Positions 1 through 5,510 of a stretch of 5,510 nt of DNA are shown here, in pieces (position 1 is the stretch's first letter; each line of letters starts with the position of its first letter). The DNA is taken from NCBI GenBank assembly GCA_013824045.1, contig PNND01000170.1, positions 1-5,510 of the forward strand, read 5' to 3'. This DNA comes from Rhodobacter sp. (lineage in GTDB: Bacteria; Pseudomonadota; Alphaproteobacteria; Rhodobacterales; Rhodobacteraceae). The position numbers and the translations under genes were made by a program. Below the pieces are notes generated by a model. The model was not told the DNA's origin. It made no database searches and worked only from the letters and a program-made list of their open reading frames with translations.

Positions 1-457
1 AACCCCGCTGGACGCGCCGGTGGCTGCTTCCCCAGTAGCCGCTGCCCCAGTGGACGCGACGTCGGTAGCCGATACCGCAATAGAGGAAGTTGAGGCCGCG
101 CAGGCGCAACCCGCAACGCCAGCCGATCCGGCACCGGCTGCCGAAACAGCTGCAGCGGACCCTGCGTCGGTCGCTGACACCCCCATCGACGCCGCCCCCG
201 CACAGTCTGAGCCGGTGAAATCCGCCATCCAGATCGCCTGCGAAGACGAGGGCGGCACCTGGGCGCGGGCAGGCGAGGGCGGTGGGATGTCCTGCATCCG
301 CCCGACCCGCGACGGCGGCAAGCAATGCGACAGCAAGACCGATTGTCAGGGAGAATGCCTCGCCCGTTCGCGCACCTGCGCGCCGATCCAGCCGCTGTTC
401 GGCTGCAACGCCGTGCTGATGGACAACGGGGCCGAGGTATCGCTGTGCATCGACTGA
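1..457 (+). CDS. Uncharacterised Ala/Pro-rich protein with 8-cysteine C-terminal domain (5' partial)
   Basis: The reading frame is open from the left edge (first full codon at 2) to a TGA at 455-457, giving 151 visible residues. A GTG at 20 has no ribosome binding site before it, so the true start is probably upstream of the window. The first half or so (residues about 1-73) is a low-complexity Ala/Pro/Asp/Glu stretch with a degenerate internal repeat (SVADTAIEE and SVADTPIDA), which looks like an extended linker. The C-terminal part begins near residue 76 and holds eight cysteines between residue 80 and the end, in a spacing with KQCDSKTDCQGEC, FGCN and a terminal LCID. Eight cysteines in about 70 residues suggest four disulfides and therefore export to the periplasm or surface. 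I recall similar small cysteine-rich domains in hypothetical proteobacterial proteins but cannot name a family or function. The next gene, a lipoprotein, starts inside its last codons, which supports an envelope setting. Confidence 0.72.
   Translation, partial: TPLDAPVAASPVAAAPVDATSVADTAIEEVEAAQAQPATPADPAPAAETAAADPASVADTPIDAAPAQSEPVKSAIQIACEDEGGTWARAGEGGGMSCIRPTRDGGKQCDSKTDCQGECLARSRTCAPIQPLFGCNAVLMDNGAEVSLCID
434..437 (+). promoter_or_regulatory. Ribosome binding site that fixes the lipocalin lipoprotein start
   Basis: GAGG lies 7 nt before the GTG at 445. The same frame is open upstream to an ATG at 325, but only the GTG gives a proper signal peptide with a lipobox and has a Shine-Dalgarno match at good spacing. 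The site is inside the coding region of the preceding gene. Confidence 0.6.
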
Positions 458-960
458 TCCTTCCCGTGCTGCTTTTGCTCGTCGCCTGCGCCGCGCCGCC
501 CGCGCGGATCGACGGGTTTCGCAGCAAGGGGCCCATCTATTCCAACGCCGTGCTGGACCTGACCACGATCACCGGCCAATGGACGCAAGTCGCCGCCTTC
601 GCCAGTGACGGGCGAAGCTGCCGCGCCGGCGGGGCCGAATTCACGCGCGGCCCATCGGGCCTCATGGCATCGACCAGGCTTTGCCTGAACGGCACGGAAA
701 CAGCCTATCGCGGCCCCCTCGCCATCTCCGGCCCCGGACGGCTGACCCCCGCAGCCAAGGCGCCCGCACCGCTGAACCGGGAATGGTGGGTGCTCTGGGC
801 CGATGTTGATCTGCGCACGCTGGTCATCGGCACGCCGGATGGCAGCTTCGGCTTCATCCTCAATCGCGGCGGCCCGCTGCCCCCCGACCGGCTCACCGCC
901 GCGCGCGATATCCTCGACTGGAACGGCTATGACGTGGGTCGTCTGGCCACCTTCCCGTGA
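445..960 (+). CDS. Lipocalin-family outer membrane lipoprotein (Blc-like)
   Basis: This is a 171-residue protein from a GTG start. The N-terminus is a short lipoprotein signal peptide: Arg3, a hydrophobic LLLL core, then the lipobox LVAC with Cys15 as the lipidation site. Ala at +2 predicts release to the outer membrane by the Lol pathway. The mature part has the lipocalin signature GQW (G44-x-W46) on the first strand. A C-terminal segment (about 113-141) reads EWWVLWADVDLRTLVIG followed by an ILNR strand, matching the W-x-(8-10)-G-x-P-x(5)-W/F-I-L-x-R region of bacterial Blc lipocalins. A helix follows that ends in GYDVGRL, as in that family. Cys59 and Cys80 could form a disulfide. Blc-type proteins bind fatty acids or lysophospholipids at the outer membrane; the ligand here is unknown. 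The gene overlaps its upstream neighbour by 13 bp, so translational coupling is likely. An annotation starting at 325 would bury the signal peptide and is less likely. Confidence 0.75.
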   Translation: MHRLILPVLLLLVACAAPPARIDGFRSKGPIYSNAVLDLTTITGQWTQVAAFASDGRSCRAGGAEFTRGPSGLMASTRLCLNGTETAYRGPLAISGPGRLTPAAKAPAPLNREWWVLWADVDLRTLVIGTPDGSFGFILNRGGPLPPDRLTAARDILDWNGYDVGRLATFP

Positions 961-981
961 CGCCAGGGCGGCGCGTTAACC

Positions 982-996
982 TTGACCCCCTGTCAA
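982..996. terminator. Weak hairpin between convergent genes
   Basis: TTGAC-CCCCT-GTCAA forms a perfect 5-bp stem with a 5-nt loop in the 85-bp gap between the lipocalin gene and the convergent regulator gene. There is no clear U-tract on either strand and the stem is short, so a terminator role is only a positional guess. Confidence 0.2.
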
Positions 997-1045
997 CAAC
1001 TTTGGCCCGCGCACAAGATAAGCCGCATCACCGCCCGACCGACAC

Positions 1046-1906
1046 TCACCGCAAAATGCGCGCCCGCAGCCCGCGCAGATGGCCCGGCACATCGCGGGCG
1101 CTGAAGGCCGCTTCCTTCACCAGCCAGTCGAAGTGCTGGCTGATCTGCTCCACCCGCGCAGAATCGCGGAAGGCAAGGTAATGCCGCCCCAGATAGACCA
1201 CCGCCAGAAGCGGCCCAAAGATCGTGACCGGCGCGGAAAACACCCGCCGCGCATCGAACAGATAGAGCCGCAGCGACGGATAAAGCTGTTCGGTCAACTG
1301 GATAAGCCTGTCCATCTGCTCTGCCCGTGTCCGCGCGGGCAGGCCTTCGTAATAGCCCGCACCATCGGCAAAGGCCGCCAGTTCATGCATCGGCAGCGCG
1401 ATTTCGTAATCGGATCGCGCGGACCGCATCCATTGGAGCCGGTCCTCGAACGCGCCCAGCGCCTGTTCCGCCGTGCGGCCCAGTTGCGGGCGATACTCCC
1501 ATTCCACCATCGCCCGCGTCTTGAGCATGTCGGGCAGGGTCGCGGGAACATGCCGGATCTTGTATCCCGCCGCCTCGCGATGCCAGCCGAAGATCGTTTC
1601 ATCCATCAAGGCGCGGGGCGCTTCCGTCACGGTCAGGCTTGTTGCCAGCAGATCGGCAATCGGCTCCGGCCTTCCCGTCAACCCCAGCAGCCAATCGGCC
1701 GAAATGCCCAGAACCTGCGCGCAATCCGCCGCCAGTTGCGCATTGGGCAACCGCGTGCCGGGGGCCAACAGTTGCGACAGCGTGGATCGGTCCACCCCCG
1801 CCGCCCGCGCCAGCGCCGCCCGCGTCATGCCGCGATCGGCCATCGCCTCGGCCAACCGGGCGCGAAACAGATCGGCGCGGTCGCGCTTGTCCATTTTCAA
1901 GGCCAT
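1046..1906 (-). CDS. XRE-family HTH transcriptional regulator with uncharacterised C-terminal domain
   Basis: This 286-residue protein has an N-terminal Cro/CI-type helix-turn-helix at about residues 13-78. The recognition unit is at 27-48 (MTRAALARAAGVDRSTLSQLL), followed by the family's LAADCAQVLGISADWLLGLTG helices. Residues about 90-286 are a separate, mostly helical domain with many Trp, Tyr and Arg residues. Its strands near 220-250 include LRLYLFDARRVF and AVVYLGRHYLAF; it looks like an effector-binding or dimerisation domain, but I do not recognise it. The ATG at 1904-1906 is preferred because GAGGA on the minus strand (1916-1920) lies 9 nt upstream; a second Met at residue 5 would be 21 nt away. 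The gene is divergent from the fatty acid desaturase gene, so regulation of that gene is the natural hypothesis. A perfect inverted repeat over its own ribosome binding site suggests autoregulation. Function beyond DNA binding is inference. Confidence 0.85.
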   Translation of the reverse strand: MALKMDKRDRADLFRARLAEAMADRGMTRAALARAAGVDRSTLSQLLAPGTRLPNAQLAADCAQVLGISADWLLGLTGRPEPIADLLATSLTVTEAPRALMDETIFGWHREAAGYKIRHVPATLPDMLKTRAMVEWEYRPQLGRTAEQALGAFEDRLQWMRSARSDYEIALPMHELAAFADGAGYYEGLPARTRAEQMDRLIQLTEQLYPSLRLYLFDARRVFSAPVTIFGPLLAVVYLGRHYLAFRDSARVEQISQHFDWLVKEAAFSARDVPGHLRGLRARILR

Positions 1907-1925
1907 TGGTGATTTTCCTCACCAA
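1906..1925. promoter_or_regulatory. Candidate operator: 7-bp inverted repeat TTGGTGA-N6-TCACCAA
   Basis: The two 7-bp arms (1906-1912 and 1919-1925) are perfectly complementary around a TTTTCC spacer. The repeat touches the regulator's ATG and contains its GAGGA ribosome binding site, so a bound protein here would block its expression. The size and symmetry suit an XRE dimer. As RNA it could instead form a hairpin that masks the ribosome binding site. A poor promoter candidate on the minus strand is TTGCGT (plus-strand 1968-1973) and AAGATA (1944-1949), 18 nt apart; this would place the repeat just downstream of the transcription start. Confidence 0.45.
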
Positions 1926-2007
1926 AAGTGACTTTATGTTGCCTATCTTCCGAATTCTGCCCGCCGCACGCAAGTGCTATTGCTGAATCCAATCAGAACA
2001 AAGACTT

Positions 2008-2012
2008 GGGGA
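2008..2012 (+). promoter_or_regulatory. Ribosome binding site supporting the TTG start of the desaturase
   Basis: GGGGA lies 9 nt before the TTG at 2022. The other in-frame candidates, GTG 1974, TTG 1980 and CTG 1983, have no purine-rich Shine-Dalgarno sequence at suitable distance. Confidence 0.45.
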
Positions 2013-2021
2013 ACACCCGAC

Positions 2022-2933
2022 TTGCGCGCCGACGCCCCCGCCATCGAATGGCCCACCCTTCTCGTCCTGCTGGGCACCTATGGTTTCTGGGCCTTGGGCA
2101 CCACCGCTGCCTATGCGCTGTCCCCGGCTCTCGGCATCCTGCTGACCGGCATCGCCATCGCGCAATTCTCCTCGCTTCAGCATGAAATCCTGCACGGCCA
2201 CCCCTTTCCGTCGCGCCGGATGAACGAGGCGCTGGCCTTCCCCGCCTTCACCCTGACCGTACCCTTTGGCCGCTTCCGCGACACGCATCTGGCGCATCAC
2301 CACGATCCGATCCTGACTGATCCCTATGATGATCCGGAATCGAACTATCTCGATCCCGTGGTCTGGGCGGGGCTGCCCACCCTTACCAAGGCATTGTTTA
2401 AATTCAACAATACCCTGCTCGGCCGGGTGACGCTGGGGCCGATCCTTGGGAACTTTCTGTGGCTGGCCTCCGAGTGGCGACTGATCCGCAAGGGCGAACC
2501 CGGCCTGCGGCGTGACTGGGCGCTGCATCTGGCGGGGCTGGTGCCGGTGGTGCTGTGGCTCTGGGCCGCCGCGATGCCGTGGTGGGCCTATCTGCTGGCC
2601 GCCTGGATCGGCCATGGCCTGCTGAAGATCCGCACCTATCTGGAACATCGCGCGCATGAGGCCGCCCGCGCCCGCACCGTGGTGGTCGAAGATCGCGGCC
2701 CGCTGGCGCTGCTGTTTCTCAACAACAACCTGCATGTCGTCCACCACATGCACCCGAACGTGGCCTGGTATCGCCTGCCCGGCGTCTATGCCGCCAACCG
2801 CGATCATTACCTGCGCCGCAACGATGGCTATATCTATCGCTCCTATCTCGACATCTTCCGCGCGCATCTGTTCCGCGCCAAGGACCCGGTCCCCCATCCG
2901 CTGATGCCGGATGGCACCGACCGTCACGCCTGA
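2022..2933 (+). CDS. Membrane fatty acid desaturase (three-histidine-box family)
   Basis: Read from the TTG at 2022, this is a 303-residue integral membrane protein of the fatty acid desaturase superfamily, which uses a di-iron centre and O2 to introduce double bonds or hydroxyl groups into lipid chains. The histidine boxes are clear: HEILHGH at 54-60, HLAHHHD at 89-95 and HVVHHMHP at 238-245, the last preceded by NNN and followed by an AWYRLP motif. A further YLEHRAHE at about 207-213 supplies extra histidines. Hydrophobic membrane segments lie at about 12-45 and 166-195, between the boxes, as expected. The AWYRLP-type third box is familiar from alphaproteobacterial desaturases of unknown specificity. 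Carotenoid oxygenases of the CrtW/CrtR type are distant relatives, so the substrate cannot be assigned. The start is uncertain: the frame is open back to GTG 1974 (319 residues), but only the TTG has a ribosome binding site (GGGGA). The gene is divergent from the XRE regulator, which probably controls it. Confidence 0.85.
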   Translation: MRADAPAIEWPTLLVLLGTYGFWALGTTAAYALSPALGILLTGIAIAQFSSLQHEILHGHPFPSRRMNEALAFPAFTLTVPFGRFRDTHLAHHHDPILTDPYDDPESNYLDPVVWAGLPTLTKALFKFNNTLLGRVTLGPILGNFLWLASEWRLIRKGEPGLRRDWALHLAGLVPVVLWLWAAAMPWWAYLLAAWIGHGLLKIRTYLEHRAHEAARARTVVVEDRGPLALLFLNNNLHVVHHMHPNVAWYRLPGVYAANRDHYLRRNDGYIYRSYLDIFRAHLFRAKDPVPHPLMPDGTDRHA

Positions 2934-2942
2934 TCCCGCCAC

Positions 2943-2959
2943 GCCGGCGCGAAACCGGC
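2943..2959 (+). terminator. Short GC hairpin after the desaturase gene
   Basis: GCCGG-CGCGAAA-CCGGC begins 9 nt after the desaturase stop codon and is followed by AAATCTT. The 5-bp GC stem has only a poor U-tract, so it may be a weak or Rho-assisted terminator. Confidence 0.3.
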
Positions 2960-3016
2960 AAATCTTGCACGACGGATCGGCAGGGTTGCCCTTGGCTCTG
3001 GCCCTCGCCCCGCACC

Positions 3017-3032
3017 CGCGCTAAACAGCGCG
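3017..3032 (+). promoter_or_regulatory. Hairpin in the metG leader
   Basis: CGCGCT-AAAC-AGCGCG is a perfect 6-bp stem with a 4-nt loop, ending 12 nt before the AAAGG ribosome binding site of metG. It lacks a U-tract. It may affect leader structure or mark the 3' end of the upstream transcript. I found no T-box or other riboswitch elements around it in the 123-bp gap, and no convincing -35/-10 pair. Confidence 0.3.
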
Positions 3033-3056
3033 CGCATCGGGACGAAAGGCGCGCAC

Positions 3057-4775
3057 ATGGCACGGATTCTGATCACCTCGGCCATCCCTTACATCAATGG
3101 GATCAAGCATCTGGGCAACCTCGTGGGCAGCCAGCTGCCCGCCGATCTTTTCGCCCGCTACATGCGCGCCCGCGGGCATGAGGTGATGTTCATCTGCGCA
3201 ACCGATGAACACGGCACCCCTGCCGAGCTTGCCGCCGCCAAGGCCGGCAAACCGGTCGAGGTCTATTGCGCCGAGATGCACCAGACCCAGAAAGACCTCG
3301 CCGCAGGCTTCCGGCTGTCCTTCGATCATTTCGGCCGTTCCTCCAGCCAGCGCAATCACCGCCTGACCCAGCATTTCGCAGGGAAACTGGCCGAAAACGG
3401 GTTGATCGAGGAAGTCCTTGAAAAGCAGGTTTTCTCCATCGACGACAACCGCTTCCTGCCCGACCGGTATATCACCGGCACCTGCCCGAATTGCGGCTAT
3501 GACGCCGCGCGCGGCGACCAATGCGAAAACTGCACCAAACAGCTTGATCCGACCGATCTGATCAATCCCCGCTCCTCCATCTCCGGCTCGACCAATCTCG
3601 AGGTGCGCGAAACCAAACACCTCTTCCTGCGCCAGCGCTCCCTGCGCGATAAGCTGGAAGCATGGATCGATTCCAAAACCGATTGGCCGATCCTGACCAC
3701 CTCCATCGCCAATAAATGGCTCAACGATGGCGACGGGTTGCAGGATCGCGGCATCACCCGTGATCTATACTGGGGTATCCCGGTGAAAAAGGGCGATGAA
3801 CCTTGGCCGGGGATGGAGGGCAAGGTCTTCTACGTCTGGTTCGATGCTCCCATTGAATACATCGCGGGCACTGCCGAATGGGCCGATGCCAATGGTCTGA
3901 GTGACGCCGCATGGGAACGCTGGTGGCGCACCGACAAGGGCGCCTCGGACGTCACTTATTACCAGTTCATGGGCAAAGATAACGTGCCCTTCCACACCCT
4001 CTCCTTCCCCGCCACAATCCTCGGGTCGGGTGAGCCGTGGAAGCTGGTCGATTACCTCAAGTCCTTCAACTACCTCAACTATGACGGCGGCCAGTTCTCC
4101 ACAAGCCAAGGGCGCGGCGTGTTCATGGATCAGGCGCTGTCGATCCTGCCCGCCGATTACTGGCGCTGGTGGCTCCTCTCCCACGCCCCGGAAAGCTCCG
4201 ACAGCGAGTTCACCTGGGAAAACTTCCAGGCCTCGGTGAACAAGGACCTCGCCGATGTGCTGGGCAACTTCGTCAGCCGTGTCACCAAATTCGCCAAATC
4301 CAAACTCGGCGAAGCTGTGCCCGCAGGCGGCAATTTTGGCCCCGAGGAAACCGCCCTCATCGCTGACCTCGGCGCCCGCATCCGCGATTATGAAACCCTC
4401 ATGGGCCAGATGGAGGTCCGCAAGGCCTCGGCCGAATTGCGCGCCATCTGGGTGATCGGCAACGAATACCTGCAGGCCGCCGCGCCATGGTCCGCCGTGA
4501 AAACCGATCCCTCCCGGGCCGAGGCGATCGTGCGCCTGTCGCTGAACCTGATCCGTGTCTATGCCATCCTGTCGCAACCCTTCATCCCCGATGCCGCCGC
4601 CGCCATGATGGCCGCCATGGGGTCCGATGATTGGACATGGCCCGAGGATACGGCCGCTGCGATGCGCGCCCTGCCACCGGGGCATGATTTCAGCGTGCCG
4701 GAAAACCTCTTCCGCAAGATCACGGATGAGGAACGCGTCGACTGGCAGACCCGCTTCTCCGGCATCCGCGCCTGA
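3057..4775 (+). CDS. metG: Methionine--tRNA ligase
   Basis: Methionyl-tRNA synthetase charges tRNA-Met, including initiator tRNA, with methionine in the cytoplasm. The 572-residue protein begins with the class I catalytic fold. The HIGH-equivalent is HLGN at 18-21 within [11 protein letters not shown], and ATDEHGTP at 48-55 is typical of MetRS. A zinc-knuckle insertion has CPNC at 143-146 and CENC at 156-159. The KMSKS-equivalent is QFSTS at 346-350, before QGRGVF and a [11 protein letters not shown] segment. The helical anticodon-binding domain fills the C-terminal part from about 380, including the NFVSRV and APW motifs. There is no C-terminal EMAP/tRNA-binding domain, and the protein ends complete at TGA. 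The start is the ATG at 3057, with AAAGG 7 nt upstream. Both lysines of the canonical KMSKS are replaced. I believe KFSTS/QFSTS forms occur in the Rhodobacterales MetRS lineage, so this is probably normal there. Confidence 0.97.
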   Translation: MARILITSAIPYINGIKHLGNLVGSQLPADLFARYMRARGHEVMFICATDEHGTPAELAAAKAGKPVEVYCAEMHQTQKDLAAGFRLSFDHFGRSSSQRNHRLTQHFAGKLAENGLIEEVLEKQVFSIDDNRFLPDRYITGTCPNCGYDAARGDQCENCTKQLDPTDLINPRSSISGSTNLEVRETKHLFLRQRSLRDKLEAWIDSKTDWPILTTSIANKWLNDGDGLQDRGITRDLYWGIPVKKGDEPWPGMEGKVFYVWFDAPIEYIAGTAEWADANGLSDAAWERWWRTDKGASDVTYYQFMGKDNVPFHTLSFPATILGSGEPWKLVDYLKSFNYLNYDGGQFSTSQGRGVFMDQALSILPADYWRWWLLSHAPESSDSEFTWENFQASVNKDLADVLGNFVSRVTKFAKSKLGEAVPAGGNFGPEETALIADLGARIRDYETLMGQMEVRKASAELRAIWVIGNEYLQAAAPWSAVKTDPSRAEAIVRLSLNLIRVYAILSQPFIPDAAAAMMAAMGSDDWTWPEDTAAAMRALPPGHDFSVPENLFRKITDEERVDWQTRFSGIRA

Positions 4776-4784
4776 CCCTTTCTT

Positions 4785-4850
4785 CTCTGCTGAAATATCC
4801 TCGGGGGGAGGGTCGCGGAACGCGGCCCGTGGGGGGCGGAAAGCCCCCCT
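4785..4850. repeat. Hairpin-rich intergenic element, possible dispersed Rhodobacterales repeat
   Basis: The 100-bp gap after metG starts with an AT-rich TGAAATATCC and then has three short inverted repeats in series: CCTC-GGGGG-GAGG (4799-4811), CGCG-GAA-CGCG (4814-4824) and the strong GGGGGGC-GGAAA-GCCCCCC (4831-4849). The core AAATATCCTCGGGGGG resembles intergenic sequence that I remember recurring in Rhodobacteraceae genomes. That is recollection and only one copy is visible here. It may serve as a transcription boundary between metG and the next gene. Confidence 0.4.
4831..4849 (+). terminator. GC-rich hairpin, probable metG transcription terminator
   Basis: This is a perfect 7-bp G/C stem with a GGAAA loop, 55 nt after the metG stop. 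It is followed by TCTCCC rather than a run of T, so it is not a textbook intrinsic terminator, but it is the strongest hairpin in the window and sits where one is expected. It ends 13 nt before the ribosome binding site of the aldo/keto reductase gene, so it could also influence that gene's leader. Confidence 0.45.
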
Positions 4851-4875
4851 CTCCCATAGCCAAAGGACCCACGCG

Positions 4876-5510
4876 ATGACGCTCTCGACGATCCCATTCG
4901 GCCGCTCCGGCCGCCCCGTCACCCGCATCGGCTTTGGCGCCTGGGCCATCGGCGGCAGCTGGGGCGACGTGTCTGAGGCGGATGCCAAGGCCACGCTCCA
5001 CGCTGCCCTCGATGCGGGCATGACCTTCATCGACACCGCCGATGTCTATGGCGATGGCCGGTCTGAGCGCATCATCCGCGATGTGCTGGCCGAACGCGGC
5101 GGCGACCGGCCTTTCGTCGCCACCAAGGCCGGGCGTCGCCTTTCGCCCCATGTCGCGGCGGGCTACACGATCCAAAACATCGAATCCTTCGTCGACCGCA
5201 GCCTGACGAACCTCGGAATTGACTGCCTCGATCTGGTGCAACTCCACTGCCCACCGACCGAGGTCTATTACACTCCCGCCCTGTTCGACGGGCTGGAGGG
5301 TCTGAAGGCCAAAGGCAAGGTCGCCAATTGGGGCGTCTCGGTCGAAAAGGTCGAAGAGGCGCTCAAGGCCATCGAATATCCCGGCTGCACCTCGGCCCAG
5401 ATCATCTACAACATCTTCCGCCAGCGCCCCGCGACCCTGTTCTTCCGCGAGGCACAGAAACGCAACGTCGCCACCATCATCCGCGTCCCGCTCGCCTCGG
5501 GCATGCTGAC
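4876..5510 (+). CDS. Aldo/keto reductase (3' partial)
   Basis: The frame runs from the ATG at 4876 to the window edge without a stop, giving 211 complete codons of a family that is usually about 300-350 residues. AAGGA at 4863-4867, 8 nt upstream, supports the start. The protein has the (beta/alpha)8-barrel features of NAD(P)H-dependent aldo/keto reductases: a FGRSGRPVTRIGFGAW N-terminus and the DTADVYGDGRSE signature at 53-64. The full catalytic tetrad is visible as Asp53, Tyr58, Lys84 (in ATKAG) and His124 (in LVQLHCPP). Later motifs include NWGVSV, as in the family's GxSN region, and SAQIIYNIFRQRP, matching the Q-x-x-Y-N segment. It resembles bacterial YajO/IolS-type reductases more than the AKR1 group. 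The substrate cannot be told, and the C-terminal cofactor-binding part is outside the window. It is separated from metG by hairpins, so it is probably transcribed independently. Confidence 0.92.
   Translation, partial: MTLSTIPFGRSGRPVTRIGFGAWAIGGSWGDVSEADAKATLHAALDAGMTFIDTADVYGDGRSERIIRDVLAERGGDRPFVATKAGRRLSPHVAAGYTIQNIESFVDRSLTNLGIDCLDLVQLHCPPTEVYYTPALFDGLEGLKAKGKVANWGVSVEKVEEALKAIEYPGCTSAQIIYNIFRQRPATLFFREAQKRNVATIIRVPLASGML

Noticed and set aside
325..444. N-terminal extension of the lipocalin gene from ATG 325
   Set aside because: It would place an Arg-rich stretch before an internal lipoprotein signal peptide and overlap the upstream gene by 133 bp; GTG 445 with GAGG fits much better.
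982..987. TTGACC as a -35 promoter element
   Set aside because: No -10-like hexamer lies at 16-19 nt downstream and no gene starts to its right on the plus strand.
957..1181. Small plus-strand frame (74 codons) after the lipocalin gene
   Set aside because: It runs into the 3' end of the convergent regulator, is Arg/Thr/Ser-rich with no motif, and has no convincing ribosome binding site.
1079..1912. Plus-strand open frame of 277 codons over the XRE regulator
   Set aside because: The minus-strand product has a clear HTH domain and a ribosome binding site; the plus frame is Arg/Gln/His/Pro-rich without any motif.
1977..2942. Minus-strand open frame of 321 codons covering the desaturase
   Set aside because: It is fully antisense to a gene with intact histidine boxes and has the Gln/Gly/Arg-rich composition of a shadow frame.
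2934..3056. T-box, S-box or other methionine riboswitch before metG
   Set aside because: The gap is only 123 bp and shows only two short hairpins and no conserved riboswitch core.
3765..5036. Long open frame on the minus strand (423 codons) opposite metG and the aldo/keto reductase start
   Set aside because: It lies antisense to two clearly recognisable genes, has a low-complexity Gly/His/Asp composition and matches no family; it is a GC-rich codon shadow.

Overview
The window is high-GC DNA with dense, closely spaced genes and short intergenic gaps. The gene content, codon use and a 572-residue methionyl-tRNA synthetase with a QFSTS signature suggest an alphaproteobacterium, most likely Rhodobacterales/Rhodobacteraceae. 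That placement is inferred from recognising the proteins, not from a search.

Layout: (1) Positions 1-960 (+) hold two overlapping envelope genes. The first is the 3' part of an uncharacterised Ala/Pro-rich protein with an eight-cysteine C-terminal domain. The second is a small lipoprotein with lipocalin (Blc-like) features, whose GTG start lies inside the first gene. (2) Positions 1046-1906 (-) encode an XRE-family regulator with a large uncharacterised C-terminal domain, convergent with the lipocalin gene. (3) Divergent from the regulator, 2022-2933 (+) encodes an integral-membrane fatty acid desaturase with three histidine boxes. The gap between them is AT-richer than its surroundings. It carries a perfect 7-bp inverted repeat (TTGGTGA-N6-TCACCAA) over the regulator's ribosome binding site and touching its start codon. 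(4) Positions 3057-4775 (+) encode methionyl-tRNA synthetase (metG), with a 6-bp GC hairpin in its leader. (5) Positions 4776-4875 are a hairpin-rich intergenic segment. (6) From 4876 to the window edge is the 5' part of an aldo/keto reductase gene.

The genes do not form one pathway. The likely functional units are the envelope pair, with probable translational coupling, and the regulator/desaturase pair, which resembles an autoregulated switch on membrane-lipid unsaturation. metG is housekeeping and the aldo/keto reductase appears independent. I see no CRISPR array, tRNA, rRNA, transposase, phage gene or toxin-antitoxin pair, and no convincing undescribed multi-gene system. The most interesting signals are the regulator/desaturase control region and the hairpin cluster after metG.
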